Shown one piece after another: positions 1 to 9,254 of a stretch of DNA of 30,248 nt. The stretch is from JAVVSR01 sp964604875. GTDB taxonomy: Bacteria; Bacillota; Clostridia; Christensenellales; CAG-917. The DNA lies in assembly GCA_964604875.1 (NCBI GenBank), contig CAZSAC010000018.1, positions 1-30,248 of the forward strand, given 5' to 3'. A program made the position numbers and the translations under genes. Position 1 is the stretch's first letter, and every line of letters starts with the position of its first letter. The notes beneath the pieces were generated by a model that was not told where the DNA came from, made no database searches, and saw only the letters and a list, made by a program, of their open reading frames with translations.

Positions 1-21
1 TACTGTTAGAGAGGTGCGAGT

Positions 22-1554
22 ATGCTTGCAAAAGTTAAAAGCTTTGCTCTTAATGGTATAGAAGGATACGGCGTCGACGTTGAAGTCGATATCAATAGCG
101 GACTGCCAAGCGTGGATATGGTTGGGCTACCAAGCGCCGCCACTAAAGAATCGAAGGAGCGCATTCGTTCTGCCATAAAAAACAGCGGATATCTTTATCC
201 CGTTAAAAGAATTACGGTTAATCTTGCGCCTGCCGATACCAAAAAGGAAGGGCCGTCTTTTGATTTACCGATTGCAATTGCAATTTTGGCAGCCTCGGAA
301 CAAATTGATAACACAAGTTATAAAGACTATGTTTTTTTAGGAGAGCTTTCTCTTGACGGCAAGCTCCGCGCGGTGTGCGGTGTGATGCCAGTTTTAATTT
401 CTGCGCTACAATCAGGGCATAAAAAATTTATTCTTCCGTCGGACAATGCAAAAGAAGCAAGTTATATTGAGGGAATAGAGGTTTTTGCAGTTGACTCATT
501 GTCGGCAGTTATGGATTTTTTAAACGGAAAACTTGTTTTAGAAAAGGTGGAGCAAAACACCTTTGAAAGCGCAAAACAAGCAATTAAATACGATGTTGAT
601 TTTTCAGATATAAAAGGGCAAACCGCAGCAAAAAGGGCATTGGAGATTGCCGTTTGCGGCGGACATAACGTCATTATGATAGGTCCTCCCGGCGCAGGCA
701 AAACAATGCTTGCAAGATGTGTGCCTACTATTATGCCGGATATGACCTTTGCCGAGGCGATAGAGGTCACCAAAATTCACAGCATAGCGGGGGTTTTGGA
801 CGAGTCCACGGGGATTATCACCGTTCGCCCGTTTAGGACGCCGCATCATACGGGTACTGTCCCCTCGCTTATAGGAGGAGGTTCAAAGGTAAAACCGGGC
901 GAGGTGAGTTTGGCGCATAACGGTGTTTTGTTTTTAGATGAAATGCCCGAATATTCCCGTCATACCTTGGAAACCTTAAGACAGCCTTTGGAAGACAAGG
1001 TCGTAACCGTTGCAAGGGTGGCAAAAACAGTTGATTATCCCGCCAATTTTATGTTGATTGCCAGTATGAATCCGTGTCCGTGTGGTAATTATGGAAGCAA
1101 AACCGCCGAATGTAGGTGTACGGCGTCGCAAATTCATAACTATTTAAGCAAGCTTAGCGGTCCGCTTATGGACAGAATCGATATTCAAATTGAAGTTGAC
1201 AGTATCTCATACGACGAGTTTGCGGATAAGTCTTCAGCTGAAAGCTCCGCAACTATAAAACAACGCACTAACAACGCAAGAAAAACACAACAGCAAAGGT
1301 TTGTCGGCACGAATGCAACCTGTAATGCGCAAATGACAAACTCTCAACTCAAAAAATATTGCGCGCTGGACGCGTCCGGTGAACAGCTTTTGGAGAAAGC
1401 CTTTAAAAAGCTCAATCTATCGGCGAGGGCGTCCACAAGGATTTTAAAAGTTGCGCGCACAATAGCCGACCTAGACGGCGCGCAGGATATTGCGCCAAAG
1501 CATCTTGCCGAGGCTATACAATACCGCTCCTTGGATAGAAAGTATAATGAATGA
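22..1554 (+). CDS. comM: ComM/YifB-family Mg-chelatase-like AAA+ ATPase
   Basis: 510 residues, the usual length for the YifB/ComM family. ComM in naturally competent bacteria is a hexameric helicase that promotes branch migration when incoming DNA is recombined; the role here is inferred from family. An N-terminal Lon-protease-like fold domain (about 1-170, beginning MLAKVKSFALNGIEG) is followed by the AAA+ core, with Walker A GPPGAGKT at 221-228 and Walker B GVLFLDE at 301-307. A cysteine cluster (CPCG near 352-355, CRC near 364-366) is typical of the family. The start has a purine-rich ribosome site (GAGAGGTG) about 5 bases upstream. Its stop overlaps the dprA start by 8 bases, so the two DNA-uptake/recombination genes are probably co-translated. 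Only 21 bases are visible upstream, so its promoter cannot be judged. Confidence 0.95.
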   Translation: MLAKVKSFALNGIEGYGVDVEVDINSGLPSVDMVGLPSAATKESKERIRSAIKNSGYLYPVKRITVNLAPADTKKEGPSFDLPIAIAILAASEQIDNTSYKDYVFLGELSLDGKLRAVCGVMPVLISALQSGHKKFILPSDNAKEASYIEGIEVFAVDSLSAVMDFLNGKLVLEKVEQNTFESAKQAIKYDVDFSDIKGQTAAKRALEIAVCGGHNVIMIGPPGAGKTMLARCVPTIMPDMTFAEAIEVTKIHSIAGVLDESTGIITVRPFRTPHHTGTVPSLIGGGSKVKPGEVSLAHNGVLFLDEMPEYSRHTLETLRQPLEDKVVTVARVAKTVDYPANFMLIASMNPCPCGNYGSKTAECRCTASQIHNYLSKLSGPLMDRIDIQIEVDSISYDEFADKSSAESSATIKQRTNNARKTQQQRFVGTNATCNAQMTNSQLKKYCALDASGEQLLEKAFKKLNLSARASTRILKVARTIADLDGAQDIAPKHLAEAIQYRSLDRKYNE

Positions 1555-2644
1555 GACATTAAACAATAATCATAAAGCATTGTTGTTGCTTAACCATATT
1601 GACGGTTTAGGTATTCGACGCAAAAACCGACTGCTGGATAGAATTAAAAGCCCGTCAAAGCTTATGGAAGCGTTTGGCGAGACTAAGCCTGAGTTTATCA
1701 AAATATGCGGTTTAGAGCTTGCGGAAAAATTTGAAAATCTGATAAAAAGCGACGCAATAGAAAAGATTATTGAGGATTTATATAAAGCGGGCGTATCCGT
1801 AATTTGCAAAACCGATGAGGATTGGCCAAATCAGCTGAATGATATTGACGAGCCACCGATGTTGTTTTATGCAAAGGGGAACCTAAAGCTTTTTAAAACA
1901 CGCTGTATTTCTGTTGTGGGGACGAGGTCTCCTTCACGATATGGAATAAATATAACAAGAGACTTTGTGGCGGAGTTTTCCAACGCAGGCTTGACAGTCG
2001 TGTCGGGTTTTGCAAGAGGCATTGACTCAGCCGCCCACAAAATGGCGGTGGAATTGGAAAAGCCAACCATAGCGATTTTGGCAAACGGGGTAGACGTATG
2101 TTATCCCGCTGAAAACCGCAGTTTAGGGCAAAGGATTTTGGAAACGGGCGGCTTGCTTATAAGCGAGTATGAGCTGAAAAGTTCGCCGACCACCTACAAT
2201 TTCCCTGAAAGAAACCGCATAATTTCTGGCATTTCCGAAAGCTTGTTTGTACCTGAAATGACAATAAAAAGCGGAAGTATGCTGACGGTAAATCACGCGC
2301 TTGAGCAAGGAAAAAACATTTACGTCGCGCCGTCTAACTTAAACTCGTTGTCGGGCGAGGGCACGAATGCGCTTATAAAATCTATGCAGGGTTGTATGGT
2401 TACTTCTCCGACGGATATTTTGGAAGATATGCATATCTCTTTCAAAACAACGCCTAAAGCCACATATCAGCTTTCCATAATGGAGCAGCTTATTATGGAT
2501 GAGCTTAAAAAAGGGGAAACTCATTTGGAGCAGCTTATCGCGGTTACCCAGCTTTCTATAAACGACATTAACGGAGTATTGTTGGATATGGAAATGAACG
2601 ACTTGATTGAAAAAACAGCAGGAAACTATTATATTATTAAATAG
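1547..2644 (+). CDS. dprA: DNA processing protein DprA (Smf)
   Basis: DprA binds incoming single-stranded DNA and loads RecA during transformation; many non-competent bacteria also keep it. I chose ATG 1547 (365 residues, MNETLNNNHK...) because the 19 codons upstream lie inside comM and do not resemble the family. An N-terminal SAM/HhH-like helical segment (about 10-65) precedes the Rossmann-like DprA core (about 118-290), with SVVGTRSPSRYG at 122-133, GFARGIDSAAH at 154-164 and a PERNRIISG motif at 220-228. A C-terminal winged-helix segment (about 310-365) is typical of full-length DprA. It overlaps comM by 8 bases and is followed 13 bases later by topA, the classical Firmicutes smf-topA order. 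Confidence 0.95.
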   Translation: MNETLNNNHKALLLLNHIDGLGIRRKNRLLDRIKSPSKLMEAFGETKPEFIKICGLELAEKFENLIKSDAIEKIIEDLYKAGVSVICKTDEDWPNQLNDIDEPPMLFYAKGNLKLFKTRCISVVGTRSPSRYGINITRDFVAEFSNAGLTVVSGFARGIDSAAHKMAVELEKPTIAILANGVDVCYPAENRSLGQRILETGGLLISEYELKSSPTTYNFPERNRIISGISESLFVPEMTIKSGSMLTVNHALEQGKNIYVAPSNLNSLSGEGTNALIKSMQGCMVTSPTDILEDMHISFKTTPKATYQLSIMEQLIMDELKKGETHLEQLIAVTQLSINDINGVLLDMEMNDLIEKTAGNYYIIK

Positions 2645-2657
2645 ATACGGAGACTAA

Positions 2658-4778
2658 ATGAAGAGACTAATTATTGTAGAATCACCTTCTAAAGCAAAAA
2701 CAATTCAAAAATACTTAGGCGAGGGCTATTCGGTTTTAGCGTCTGGCGGACACGTTTGTGATTTACCACAACGCACGTTGGGCATTGACGTTGACAACCG
2801 TTTTCAACCTGAATACGAAATAAACGCCGATAAAAAAGACACAATCAAACGGCTTAAGTCGGCTTTAAAAGCCAACGACCAAGTATTCCTTGCAACTGAC
2901 CCTGACCGAGAGGGAGAGGCTATAAGCTGGCACTTAAAAAACACGCTGGAAATCCCCGACGGGAAAAACCGTATTGTTTTTAACGAAATCAGCAAAAAAG
3001 CAGTTAACGCGGCAATGGAAAACCCAAGAGAGCTGGATATGAATTTGGTTAACAGTCAACAAGCCAGACGCGTGCTAGACAGGTTGGTGGGTTATAAAAT
3101 TTCTCCGATAATCAACAAAAAAATTAAACCGGGGCTAAGCGCAGGCAGAGTACAATCCGTTGCGTTGGAGATGATAGTTTCCCGAGAAAAGGAAATAAGA
3201 AACTTTAAACCCGAAGAATATTGGAATATAGCCGCGCTTTTGTCAAAGGATTCTTCAGGCGCGAAGAAAAGTATATTTAAAGCGGCGTTTGTTGATATTG
3301 ACGGCAAGAAGTGGAAAATCAAAAACGAGAAAGACGCCGAGAAAATCGTAAACACAAGCAAGGGCGCCAAATTTTATGTTGACAGCGCAAAACGCGCTTC
3401 CTCTAAAAGTCATTCAGCGCCTCCGTTTACAACCTCTACAATGACGCAGGACGCCTCGCAAAAGCTTTCTATGACGGCTCCGCAGACAATGCAAATTGCG
3501 CAACAGCTTTATGAAGGCGTTGACTTGCCCGGCGAGGGCGCAACGGCTTTGGTGACTTATATCCGTACAGACAGCGTTCGCGTGTCGCCGGATATGCAAG
3601 CCATTACATTAGCCTATATTGAAAACCGTTTCGGCAAGGCTTACGCCCCCAAGAAACCCAATTTCTATAAAACAAAGGGCGACGCTCAAGACGCGCATGA
3701 GGCTATCCGTCCGATTTCGCTTGAACGCACGCCTGAAAGCTTGCAGAACAAACTTAACAGAAATCAATACCGCTTGTATAAATTAATCTATGAGCGTTAT
3801 TTGGCAAGCCAAATGACAGAAGCTGTTTACGATACGTTGGCAGTTCATATTTCTGCCGAAAATACTGCTGTAACCACCGCCAAGCTTGGTTATAAGGTAA
3901 ACGGAAAGGTGCTGACTTTTGCGGGCTATACCGCCGTATATAATCAACAGGTTGAGGAAGATGAAAACGATGAAGACGTTAGCGTAGCTCGTTTGCCCGA
4001 TATGAAAGAGGGCGATATAATGTATCTTCAGGAAATGAAGTCCGAACAAAAGTTTACTAAACCTCCGCAAAGATACACCGACGCGACGCTTGTAAAATCT
4101 ATGGAAGAAAACGGCATCGGCAGACCAAGTACCTACGCATCGATTATCTCGGTTATAGCAAAGCGAGATTACACCGAAAAAGAGGGCAAAGCCATAAAAC
4201 CAACAGCATTGGGCGAGACCGTATGCGAATATATGCAAAACTATTTTCCCGATATTATGGATTTGAAGTTTACGGCGAAGATGGAAGAGGCTTTAGACAA
4301 AGTGGAAGAAGACGGAGTAGAATGGCAACGCATTATCGAAAGCTTTTATCCTAAGTTTATAAAAACCGTTATGTCGGCGTATAAAAACGGCGTAAAAGTA
4401 AAGATGGAAGTTGAAGTCAGCGACGTTATTTGTGATAAATGTGGCGCAAATATGGTGGTAAGAGAAGGCAAATACGGCAAATTTTTGGCTTGTCCAAACT
4501 ACCCGACTTGCAAAAATATAAAACAAATCACCGAAGACGTTGGGAAGTGTCCCAAATGCGGACAGCCCTTAGTCAAGAAAAAAACCAAGGCAAACAAGAT
4601 GTTTTACGCTTGCTCGGGATACCCGAATTGCGACTTTGTTTCATGGGATTTACCAGCCCCGTATTTTTGTCCCGTCTGCAACGCCGTGATGAAAATAAGC
4701 ACCTCGAAAAACGTTAAAAGATATATTTGCACAAATAAATCGTGCAATCATATTGAGGAAATAAAAGAGAGTGAATAA
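2658..4778 (+). CDS. topA: DNA topoisomerase I (type IA)
   Basis: Relaxes negatively supercoiled DNA by transient single-strand cleavage. The 706-residue protein has the TOPRIM domain at the N-terminus (IVESPSKAK, Glu8; ATDPDREGE with Asp81, Asp83 and Glu85) and the catalytic tyrosine Tyr301 in the YIRTDS motif. Three C-terminal zinc-ribbon repeats follow: CDKCG...CPNYPTC, CPKCG...CSGYPNC and CPVC...CTNKSC (about 594-700). All catalytic residues that I can recognise are present. A ribosome site (GGAGA) lies shortly before the ATG. Its last 8 bases overlap trmFO, which starts with GTG. Confidence 0.97.
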   Translation: MKRLIIVESPSKAKTIQKYLGEGYSVLASGGHVCDLPQRTLGIDVDNRFQPEYEINADKKDTIKRLKSALKANDQVFLATDPDREGEAISWHLKNTLEIPDGKNRIVFNEISKKAVNAAMENPRELDMNLVNSQQARRVLDRLVGYKISPIINKKIKPGLSAGRVQSVALEMIVSREKEIRNFKPEEYWNIAALLSKDSSGAKKSIFKAAFVDIDGKKWKIKNEKDAEKIVNTSKGAKFYVDSAKRASSKSHSAPPFTTSTMTQDASQKLSMTAPQTMQIAQQLYEGVDLPGEGATALVTYIRTDSVRVSPDMQAITLAYIENRFGKAYAPKKPNFYKTKGDAQDAHEAIRPISLERTPESLQNKLNRNQYRLYKLIYERYLASQMTEAVYDTLAVHISAENTAVTTAKLGYKVNGKVLTFAGYTAVYNQQVEEDENDEDVSVARLPDMKEGDIMYLQEMKSEQKFTKPPQRYTDATLVKSMEENGIGRPSTYASIISVIAKRDYTEKEGKAIKPTALGETVCEYMQNYFPDIMDLKFTAKMEEALDKVEEDGVEWQRIIESFYPKFIKTVMSAYKNGVKVKMEVEVSDVICDKCGANMVVREGKYGKFLACPNYPTCKNIKQITEDVGKCPKCGQPLVKKKTKANKMFYACSGYPNCDFVSWDLPAPYFCPVCNAVMKISTSKNVKRYICTNKSCNHIEEIKESE

Positions 4779-6075
4779 AACTGTTCGGATTGTTGGCGCA
4801 GGGCTTGCAGGTTGCGAGGCGGCATATCAGTTGTTGAAACGTGATTATAGGGTTCAACTTGTCGAAATGCGCCCTTTAACCGGCACAGGCGCGCATACAA
4901 CTGCCGATTTTGCAGAATTAGTATGTAGCAACAGCCTAAAAAGCAACGACGAATTTACCTCGTCGGGGTTGTTGAAAAATGAATTACGCATTCTTGACAG
5001 CTTGCTTATAAGGTGCGCTGAAAACACTTGCGTCGAGGCGGGAGGCGCCTTGGCGGTTGACAGAAAATTGTTTTCTCAAGCCGTCGAAGCAGAGCTTAAG
5101 AAGTTTACAAATTTTGAATACAAGGTCGAAGAAGTGACGTCTATTGACGACAGTATTCCAACAATTTACGCCACGGGACCGCTTACGTCTCCCAAGCTGT
5201 TAGACGCTATTTCGGATAAGGTTGGCAAAAAGCTTTTCTTCTTTGACGCCGTTGCGCCGATTGTGGACGCAAACTCTGTTGATATGGCAAGCGCATTTTT
5301 CCAAGCTCGCTATGACAAGGGCGGAGACGACTATCTTAACTGTCCGCTGTCAAAAGACGAATACGCCACATTTTACGAAGCCTTAATTTCGGCAGAAACC
5401 GTTCAGCTCAAGAGCTTTGAGGGCGCGGAAGTGTTTGAAGGCTGTATGCCGATAGAGGTTATGGCTAAAAGAGGGTTTGATACAATTCGGTACGGTATGT
5501 TAAAACCTGTGGGGTTGTTTGACAGCAGGAAGTCGGAAAAGCCTTTTGCGGTTGTTCAACTTCGAAAAGAAACAAAAGACGGTTCGGCTTATAACTTGGT
5601 CGGCTTTCAGACAAATTTAAAATTTTCGGAGCAAAAAAGGGTTTTTTCTTTGATTCCCGCGCTGAAAAACGCTGAGTTTTTAAGATATGGTGTTATGCAT
5701 AAAAACAGCTATATTGCTTCACCAAATAGGCTGTCTGCAACAATGAAACTTTTGGGCTGTGACAACGTATATTTTGCAGGGCAAATTACCGGGGTTGAGG
5801 GATATGTCGAAAGTATAATGAGCGGACTTTTAACGGCTGTCCATCTTGCCAGAGAATTGGGAGGGAAAAAGCCTTTGCCTCCTCCGAGGGATACTATGTG
5901 CGGAGCTTTATCCGACTATGTTGCAAACTGCGTAGAAGCTTTTCAACCGATGAACGCTAATTTTGGGATTTTGCCAGCCATCGTTACAAAAAACAAGAAC
6001 GATAGACGAAAAGAATATTGCAATCGCGCAATAAGAGAAATTAGTGCTTGGGAAAAGTTGAAAAATGAAATATAA
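4771..6075 (+). CDS. trmFO: Methylenetetrahydrofolate-tRNA-(uracil-5-)-methyltransferase TrmFO
   Basis: Flavoprotein that makes m5U54 in the T-loop of tRNA using methylene-tetrahydrofolate and FADH2, the Gram-positive alternative to SAM-dependent TrmA. The 434-residue protein opens with the dinucleotide-binding GAGLAGCEAA (9-18). It keeps the two cysteines known from Bacillus TrmFO: Cys52 in LVCSNSLKSN and Cys225 in FEGCMPIEV. The start is GTG, overlapping the end of topA by 8 bases, with a purine-rich stretch (GAGGAAAT) upstream; no later ATG fits the conserved N-terminal Rossmann motif. In many Firmicutes xerC (codV) follows directly; here hslV follows instead. Confidence 0.95.
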   Translation: MNKTVRIVGAGLAGCEAAYQLLKRDYRVQLVEMRPLTGTGAHTTADFAELVCSNSLKSNDEFTSSGLLKNELRILDSLLIRCAENTCVEAGGALAVDRKLFSQAVEAELKKFTNFEYKVEEVTSIDDSIPTIYATGPLTSPKLLDAISDKVGKKLFFFDAVAPIVDANSVDMASAFFQARYDKGGDDYLNCPLSKDEYATFYEALISAETVQLKSFEGAEVFEGCMPIEVMAKRGFDTIRYGMLKPVGLFDSRKSEKPFAVVQLRKETKDGSAYNLVGFQTNLKFSEQKRVFSLIPALKNAEFLRYGVMHKNSYIASPNRLSATMKLLGCDNVYFAGQITGVEGYVESIMSGLLTAVHLARELGGKKPLPPPRDTMCGALSDYVANCVEAFQPMNANFGILPAIVTKNKNDRRKEYCNRAIREISAWEKLKNEI

Positions 6076-6089
6076 TATGCTATTATAAT
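6058..6089 (+). promoter_or_regulatory. Candidate sigma-A promoter upstream of hslV
   Basis: TTGAAA at 6058-6063 followed after 17 bases by TATTAT at 6081-6086, inside a longer TATTATAAT run. It spans the end of trmFO and ends 25 bases before the hslV start. It could give hslVU a transcript independent of the upstream run. The evidence is base match only, in AT-rich DNA. Confidence 0.35.
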
Positions 6090-6114
6090 TAAAACCTATT
6101 TTAAGGAGTTTTTT

Positions 6115-6648
6115 ATGATTGAATTTAGAGGCACTACCATATGCGCTGTTAAAAAAGACGGCAAGACTGCAGTCGCAGGAGACGGGCAAGTCACAATGGG
6201 CGAAAGTGTTGTGTTAAAGGGCAATGCCGTAAAGGTCAAACGTATATACAACGATAAGGTTGTAGTTGGCTTTGCGGGAAGCGTAAGCGATGCGTTTGCG
6301 TTGTCTGAAAAGTTTGAAGAAATGCTACAAAAATATAGTGGAAATCTTATGAGGGCTGCGGTGGAGCTTGCTGAGCTTTGGCGCACGGATAAAGCGAGAA
6401 AGCTTGAAGCAATGATGATTGTCGCCGATAAGGATTTGCTTTTGATTTTAAGCGGAACAGGCGAAGTCATTGAGCCGGAATATGGAGTATGCGCTATTGG
6501 AAGCGGCGGAAATTATGCGCTTGCGGCGGCGCGCGCCTTATATGAAAACACCGATTTAGACGCAGAGCTTATCGCTCGACACGCAATGAAAATTGCGGGC
6601 GATTTATGCGTTTTCACTAACAACCATTTGACGGTTGAAGTGCTTTAG
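6115..6648 (+). CDS. hslV: ATP-dependent protease subunit HslV (ClpQ)
   Basis: Proteasome-like peptidase that forms a double hexamer and works with HslU. 177 residues, normal length. The catalytic nucleophile is expected to be a threonine of the TT pair in MIEFRGTTICAV (Thr7 after removal of a 6-residue leader); GDGQVTMG at 22-29 is the family signature. The ATG has an AAGGAG site 6 bases upstream. A short leader ahead of the TT pair also occurs in Bacillus ClpQ, where it affects which residue is the active nucleophile. hslU follows 9 bases after its stop. Confidence 0.95.
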   Translation: MIEFRGTTICAVKKDGKTAVAGDGQVTMGESVVLKGNAVKVKRIYNDKVVVGFAGSVSDAFALSEKFEEMLQKYSGNLMRAAVELAELWRTDKARKLEAMMIVADKDLLLILSGTGEVIEPEYGVCAIGSGGNYALAAARALYENTDLDAELIARHAMKIAGDLCVFTNNHLTVEVL

Positions 6649-6657
6649 GAGGTATAT

Positions 6658-7968
6658 ATGGAATTTACACCTAAAATGATTGTTGCGGAGTTAGATAGAT
6701 ATATTATCGGGCAGGCGGAGGCGAAAAAGGCAGTTGCGATTGCGCTTAGAAACCGCTATCGCAGAAGCCAACTATCAGAGGAACTGCGTGAAGAAATTAC
6801 ACCCAAAAATATAATAATGAAAGGGCCGACAGGCGTTGGTAAAACTGAGATTGCCCGTCGATTGGCTAAGCTTGTTAAAGCTCCGTTTGTCAAGGTCGAG
6901 GCGACAAAATTTACCGAGGTAGGCTATGTCGGACGCGACGTTGAAAGCATAATCCGTGACTTGGTCGAGGCGGCAATTCGTCTTGTAAAGGAAGAAAAGT
7001 TTAGAGAGGTCAAACCACGTGTCACCGAGATTGTCGAACGCAAGCTTGTGGATTTGGTTTTGCCTATCAGAAAAGAGGCGACTCCCGATATTCCCGACGC
7101 TACCTTACGTGAGGAAATTTTAATCGAATTGCGTAAAGGCAGTTTGGATAAATTACAAGTACCCGTTGAAACTGTGGACGAGCCTAAAAATATGCAAATT
7201 GGCGTTGGTCAAGGGCAAGAGATTGACATTGGCAGTATTTTTGGAAATATTATGCCTAAAAAGAAGAAAAAACGTGTGGTTACCATTCGTCAGGCAAGAG
7301 ATATTTTTACAAATGATGAGGCGTCGAGGCTGATTGACAACGACAGTATCGCATCGGAAGCTCTCCGTCGGGCAGAACAAGACGGCGTGGTTTTTATTGA
7401 TGAAATCGATAAGGTTGCATCGAGGGCGAATACGCAAGGTCCGGATGTTTCAAGAGAGGGCGTTCAAAGGGATATTTTGCCTATTGTCGAGGGTTGTACC
7501 GTCCAAACAAAACACGGAAATATCCGCACCGATTTTATTTTGTTTATCGCAGCGGGCGCTTTCCATATAAGCAAAATACAGGATTTAATCCCCGAGCTGC
7601 AAGGTCGTTTCCCGATTAAGGTTGAGTTGGACAATTTGACCGAGGAAGATTTTGTAAAGATTTTGACGCAACCTGATAACGCAATTTTAAAACAATATGA
7701 AGAACTTTTGCGCGTGGATAATGTGAACATCAGGTTAACCGATGACGCAATAAGAGAGGTTGCAAAAATTGCAACGATGGAAAACGAAAACAGCGAGAAC
7801 TTGGGCGCAAGAAGATTGCACGGCGTTATGGAGCATTTATTGGAAGAAATATCATTTAATGCGGGCGCGCTGACGGAAAGCGTCAACATAACCATTGATA
7901 AAAACTATGTGCAGGAGCATCTTGCTTCCACGCTCAAGACTATGAATCTGCGCAAATATATCATTTGA
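6658..7968 (+). CDS. hslU: ATP-dependent protease ATPase subunit HslU (ClpY)
   Basis: AAA+ unfoldase that feeds substrates to HslV. 436 residues with Walker A GPTGVGKT at 56-63, pore loop GYVG at 89-92, Walker B GVVFIDE at 243-249, and an intermediate (I) domain of moderate length between them that carries a lysine-rich patch near 201-206. A strong AGGAGG site precedes the ATG. It directly follows hslV, as expected for a stoichiometric two-part protease. codY, the usual next gene in Bacillus-type clusters, is absent here; hisS follows 22 bases later. Confidence 0.96.
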   Translation: MEFTPKMIVAELDRYIIGQAEAKKAVAIALRNRYRRSQLSEELREEITPKNIIMKGPTGVGKTEIARRLAKLVKAPFVKVEATKFTEVGYVGRDVESIIRDLVEAAIRLVKEEKFREVKPRVTEIVERKLVDLVLPIRKEATPDIPDATLREEILIELRKGSLDKLQVPVETVDEPKNMQIGVGQGQEIDIGSIFGNIMPKKKKKRVVTIRQARDIFTNDEASRLIDNDSIASEALRRAEQDGVVFIDEIDKVASRANTQGPDVSREGVQRDILPIVEGCTVQTKHGNIRTDFILFIAAGAFHISKIQDLIPELQGRFPIKVELDNLTEEDFVKILTQPDNAILKQYEELLRVDNVNIRLTDDAIREVAKIATMENENSENLGARRLHGVMEHLLEEISFNAGALTESVNITIDKNYVQEHLASTLKTMNLRKYII

Positions 7969-7990
7969 TTTAGACAATTTAAGGAGAACT

Positions 7991-9241
7991 ATGTTTAACA
8001 TACCAAAAGGCACAAAAGACGTATTGCCCTTTGAGGCGTATAAATGGCATTATATTGAGGGCGCGGCGAGAGAGGTTGCCAGAGTTTTTGGCTTGAAGGA
8101 AATCCGAACCCCTACCTTTGAACATACGGAGCTTTTTTTGCGTGGTGTCGGCAATACGACCGATATAGTAAATAAGGAGATGTATACCTTTATCGATAAG
8201 GGTAACCGCTCCATAACCTTAAAGCCGGAAGGGACGGCAGGCGTTGCAAGAAGCTTTGTGGAAAACAGCTTGTATGCTCAGCCGTTGCCAATTAAAACTT
8301 ATTATATTACTCCCGTTTTCAGGTATGAAAGACCACAGTCGGGCAGACTGCGTGAGCATCATCAATTCGGCGTTGAAATTTTTGGAAGCTCTGCGCCCGA
8401 GATGGATGCCGAGGTTATTTCGCTTGCCAAGTCGCTTTTTGACAAATTAGGCTTGACGGATTTAACCTTAAACATCAACAGTATTGGTTGTCCTGTGTGT
8501 CGCGCGGAATATAACAAGGCGCTTAGGGAATATTTTTCTAAGCACATTAACAATATGTGTCCAACTTGTAAAGACCGTTTGGACAAAAATCCTTTGAGGA
8601 TTTTGGACTGCAAGGAAGAAAAGTGTATTGAGATAAACAAAAATGCGCCAAAGACTATTGACTATCTATGCGACGATTGCCAAGCTCATATGGCGGGTTT
8701 GGAGAAAAACCTTTCAGCGATGCAAATTGAATATGTAATCAATCCGTACATCGTTCGAGGGTTGGATTATTATACCAGGACTGTTTTTGAGTTCGTTTCC
8801 AACAGCATAGGCTCGCAAGGTACGGTATGCGGTGGCGGACGCTATGATAACCTTATATCAGAAGTCGGCGGAAAGCCTTGTCCTGCGGTTGGCTTCGGCA
8901 TGGGGATTGAACGCCTTATTTTGACTTTGGAAAACCTTTCAAAAATGCCTGACTCTGACGAGGTTTTGGATATATTTGTGGGCTATATCGGAGAAAATGC
9001 CAAGCTGGAGGCTATTAAATTGGTGTCAAACCTCAGAAAAGCGGGCATATCCGCCGATACCGATTATATGGACAGAAGCGTAAAGGCGCAAATGAAATAC
9101 GCCTCAAAATTACCGTCCAAATTTACAACTGTTTTGGGCGATAACGAAATTCTGGAAAACAAAGCAGAAATTAAAAATATGCTAAGCGGAGAAACTCAAA
9201 CCTTAGCGTTAAATGAATTTATAAATTTTTTACTTAAATAG
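7991..9241 (+). CDS. hisS: Histidine-tRNA ligase
   Basis: Class II aminoacyl-tRNA synthetase charging tRNA-His. 416 residues. Class II motif 2 is seen in FRYERPQSGRLREHHQFG (110-127), the HisRS-specific RGLDYYTRTVFEF lies near 257, motif 3 is GFGMGIERL near 304, and a C-terminal anticodon-binding domain follows. A Cys-rich insert (CPVC, CPTC, CKEEKC, CDDC, about 167-230) sits in the position of the HisRS insertion domain; paired cysteines there are common in Firmicutes. The start has AAGGAG 5 bases upstream. aspS follows after 13 bases, the standard hisS-aspS pair. I see no T-box leader; the gap to hslU is only 22 bases. Confidence 0.97.
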   Translation: MFNIPKGTKDVLPFEAYKWHYIEGAAREVARVFGLKEIRTPTFEHTELFLRGVGNTTDIVNKEMYTFIDKGNRSITLKPEGTAGVARSFVENSLYAQPLPIKTYYITPVFRYERPQSGRLREHHQFGVEIFGSSAPEMDAEVISLAKSLFDKLGLTDLTLNINSIGCPVCRAEYNKALREYFSKHINNMCPTCKDRLDKNPLRILDCKEEKCIEINKNAPKTIDYLCDDCQAHMAGLEKNLSAMQIEYVINPYIVRGLDYYTRTVFEFVSNSIGSQGTVCGGGRYDNLISEVGGKPCPAVGFGMGIERLILTLENLSKMPDSDEVLDIFVGYIGENAKLEAIKLVSNLRKAGISADTDYMDRSVKAQMKYASKLPSKFTTVLGDNEILENKAEIKNMLSGETQTLALNEFINFLLK

Positions 9242-9254
9242 AAGGTGAATCTAT

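Noticed and set aside
3783..4238. 151-codon open frame on the minus strand inside topA
   Set aside because: It lies wholly inside the conserved topA coding region, has no ribosome site that I can see, and its translation does not resemble a known family.
7969..7990. T-box leader before hisS-aspS
   Set aside because: Only 22 bases separate hslU and hisS; no room for a T-box and no antiterminator seen.
8480..8700. Cys-rich block in hisS as an unusual zinc domain
   Set aside because: Paired cysteines in the HisRS insertion domain are common in Firmicutes, so this is ordinary.
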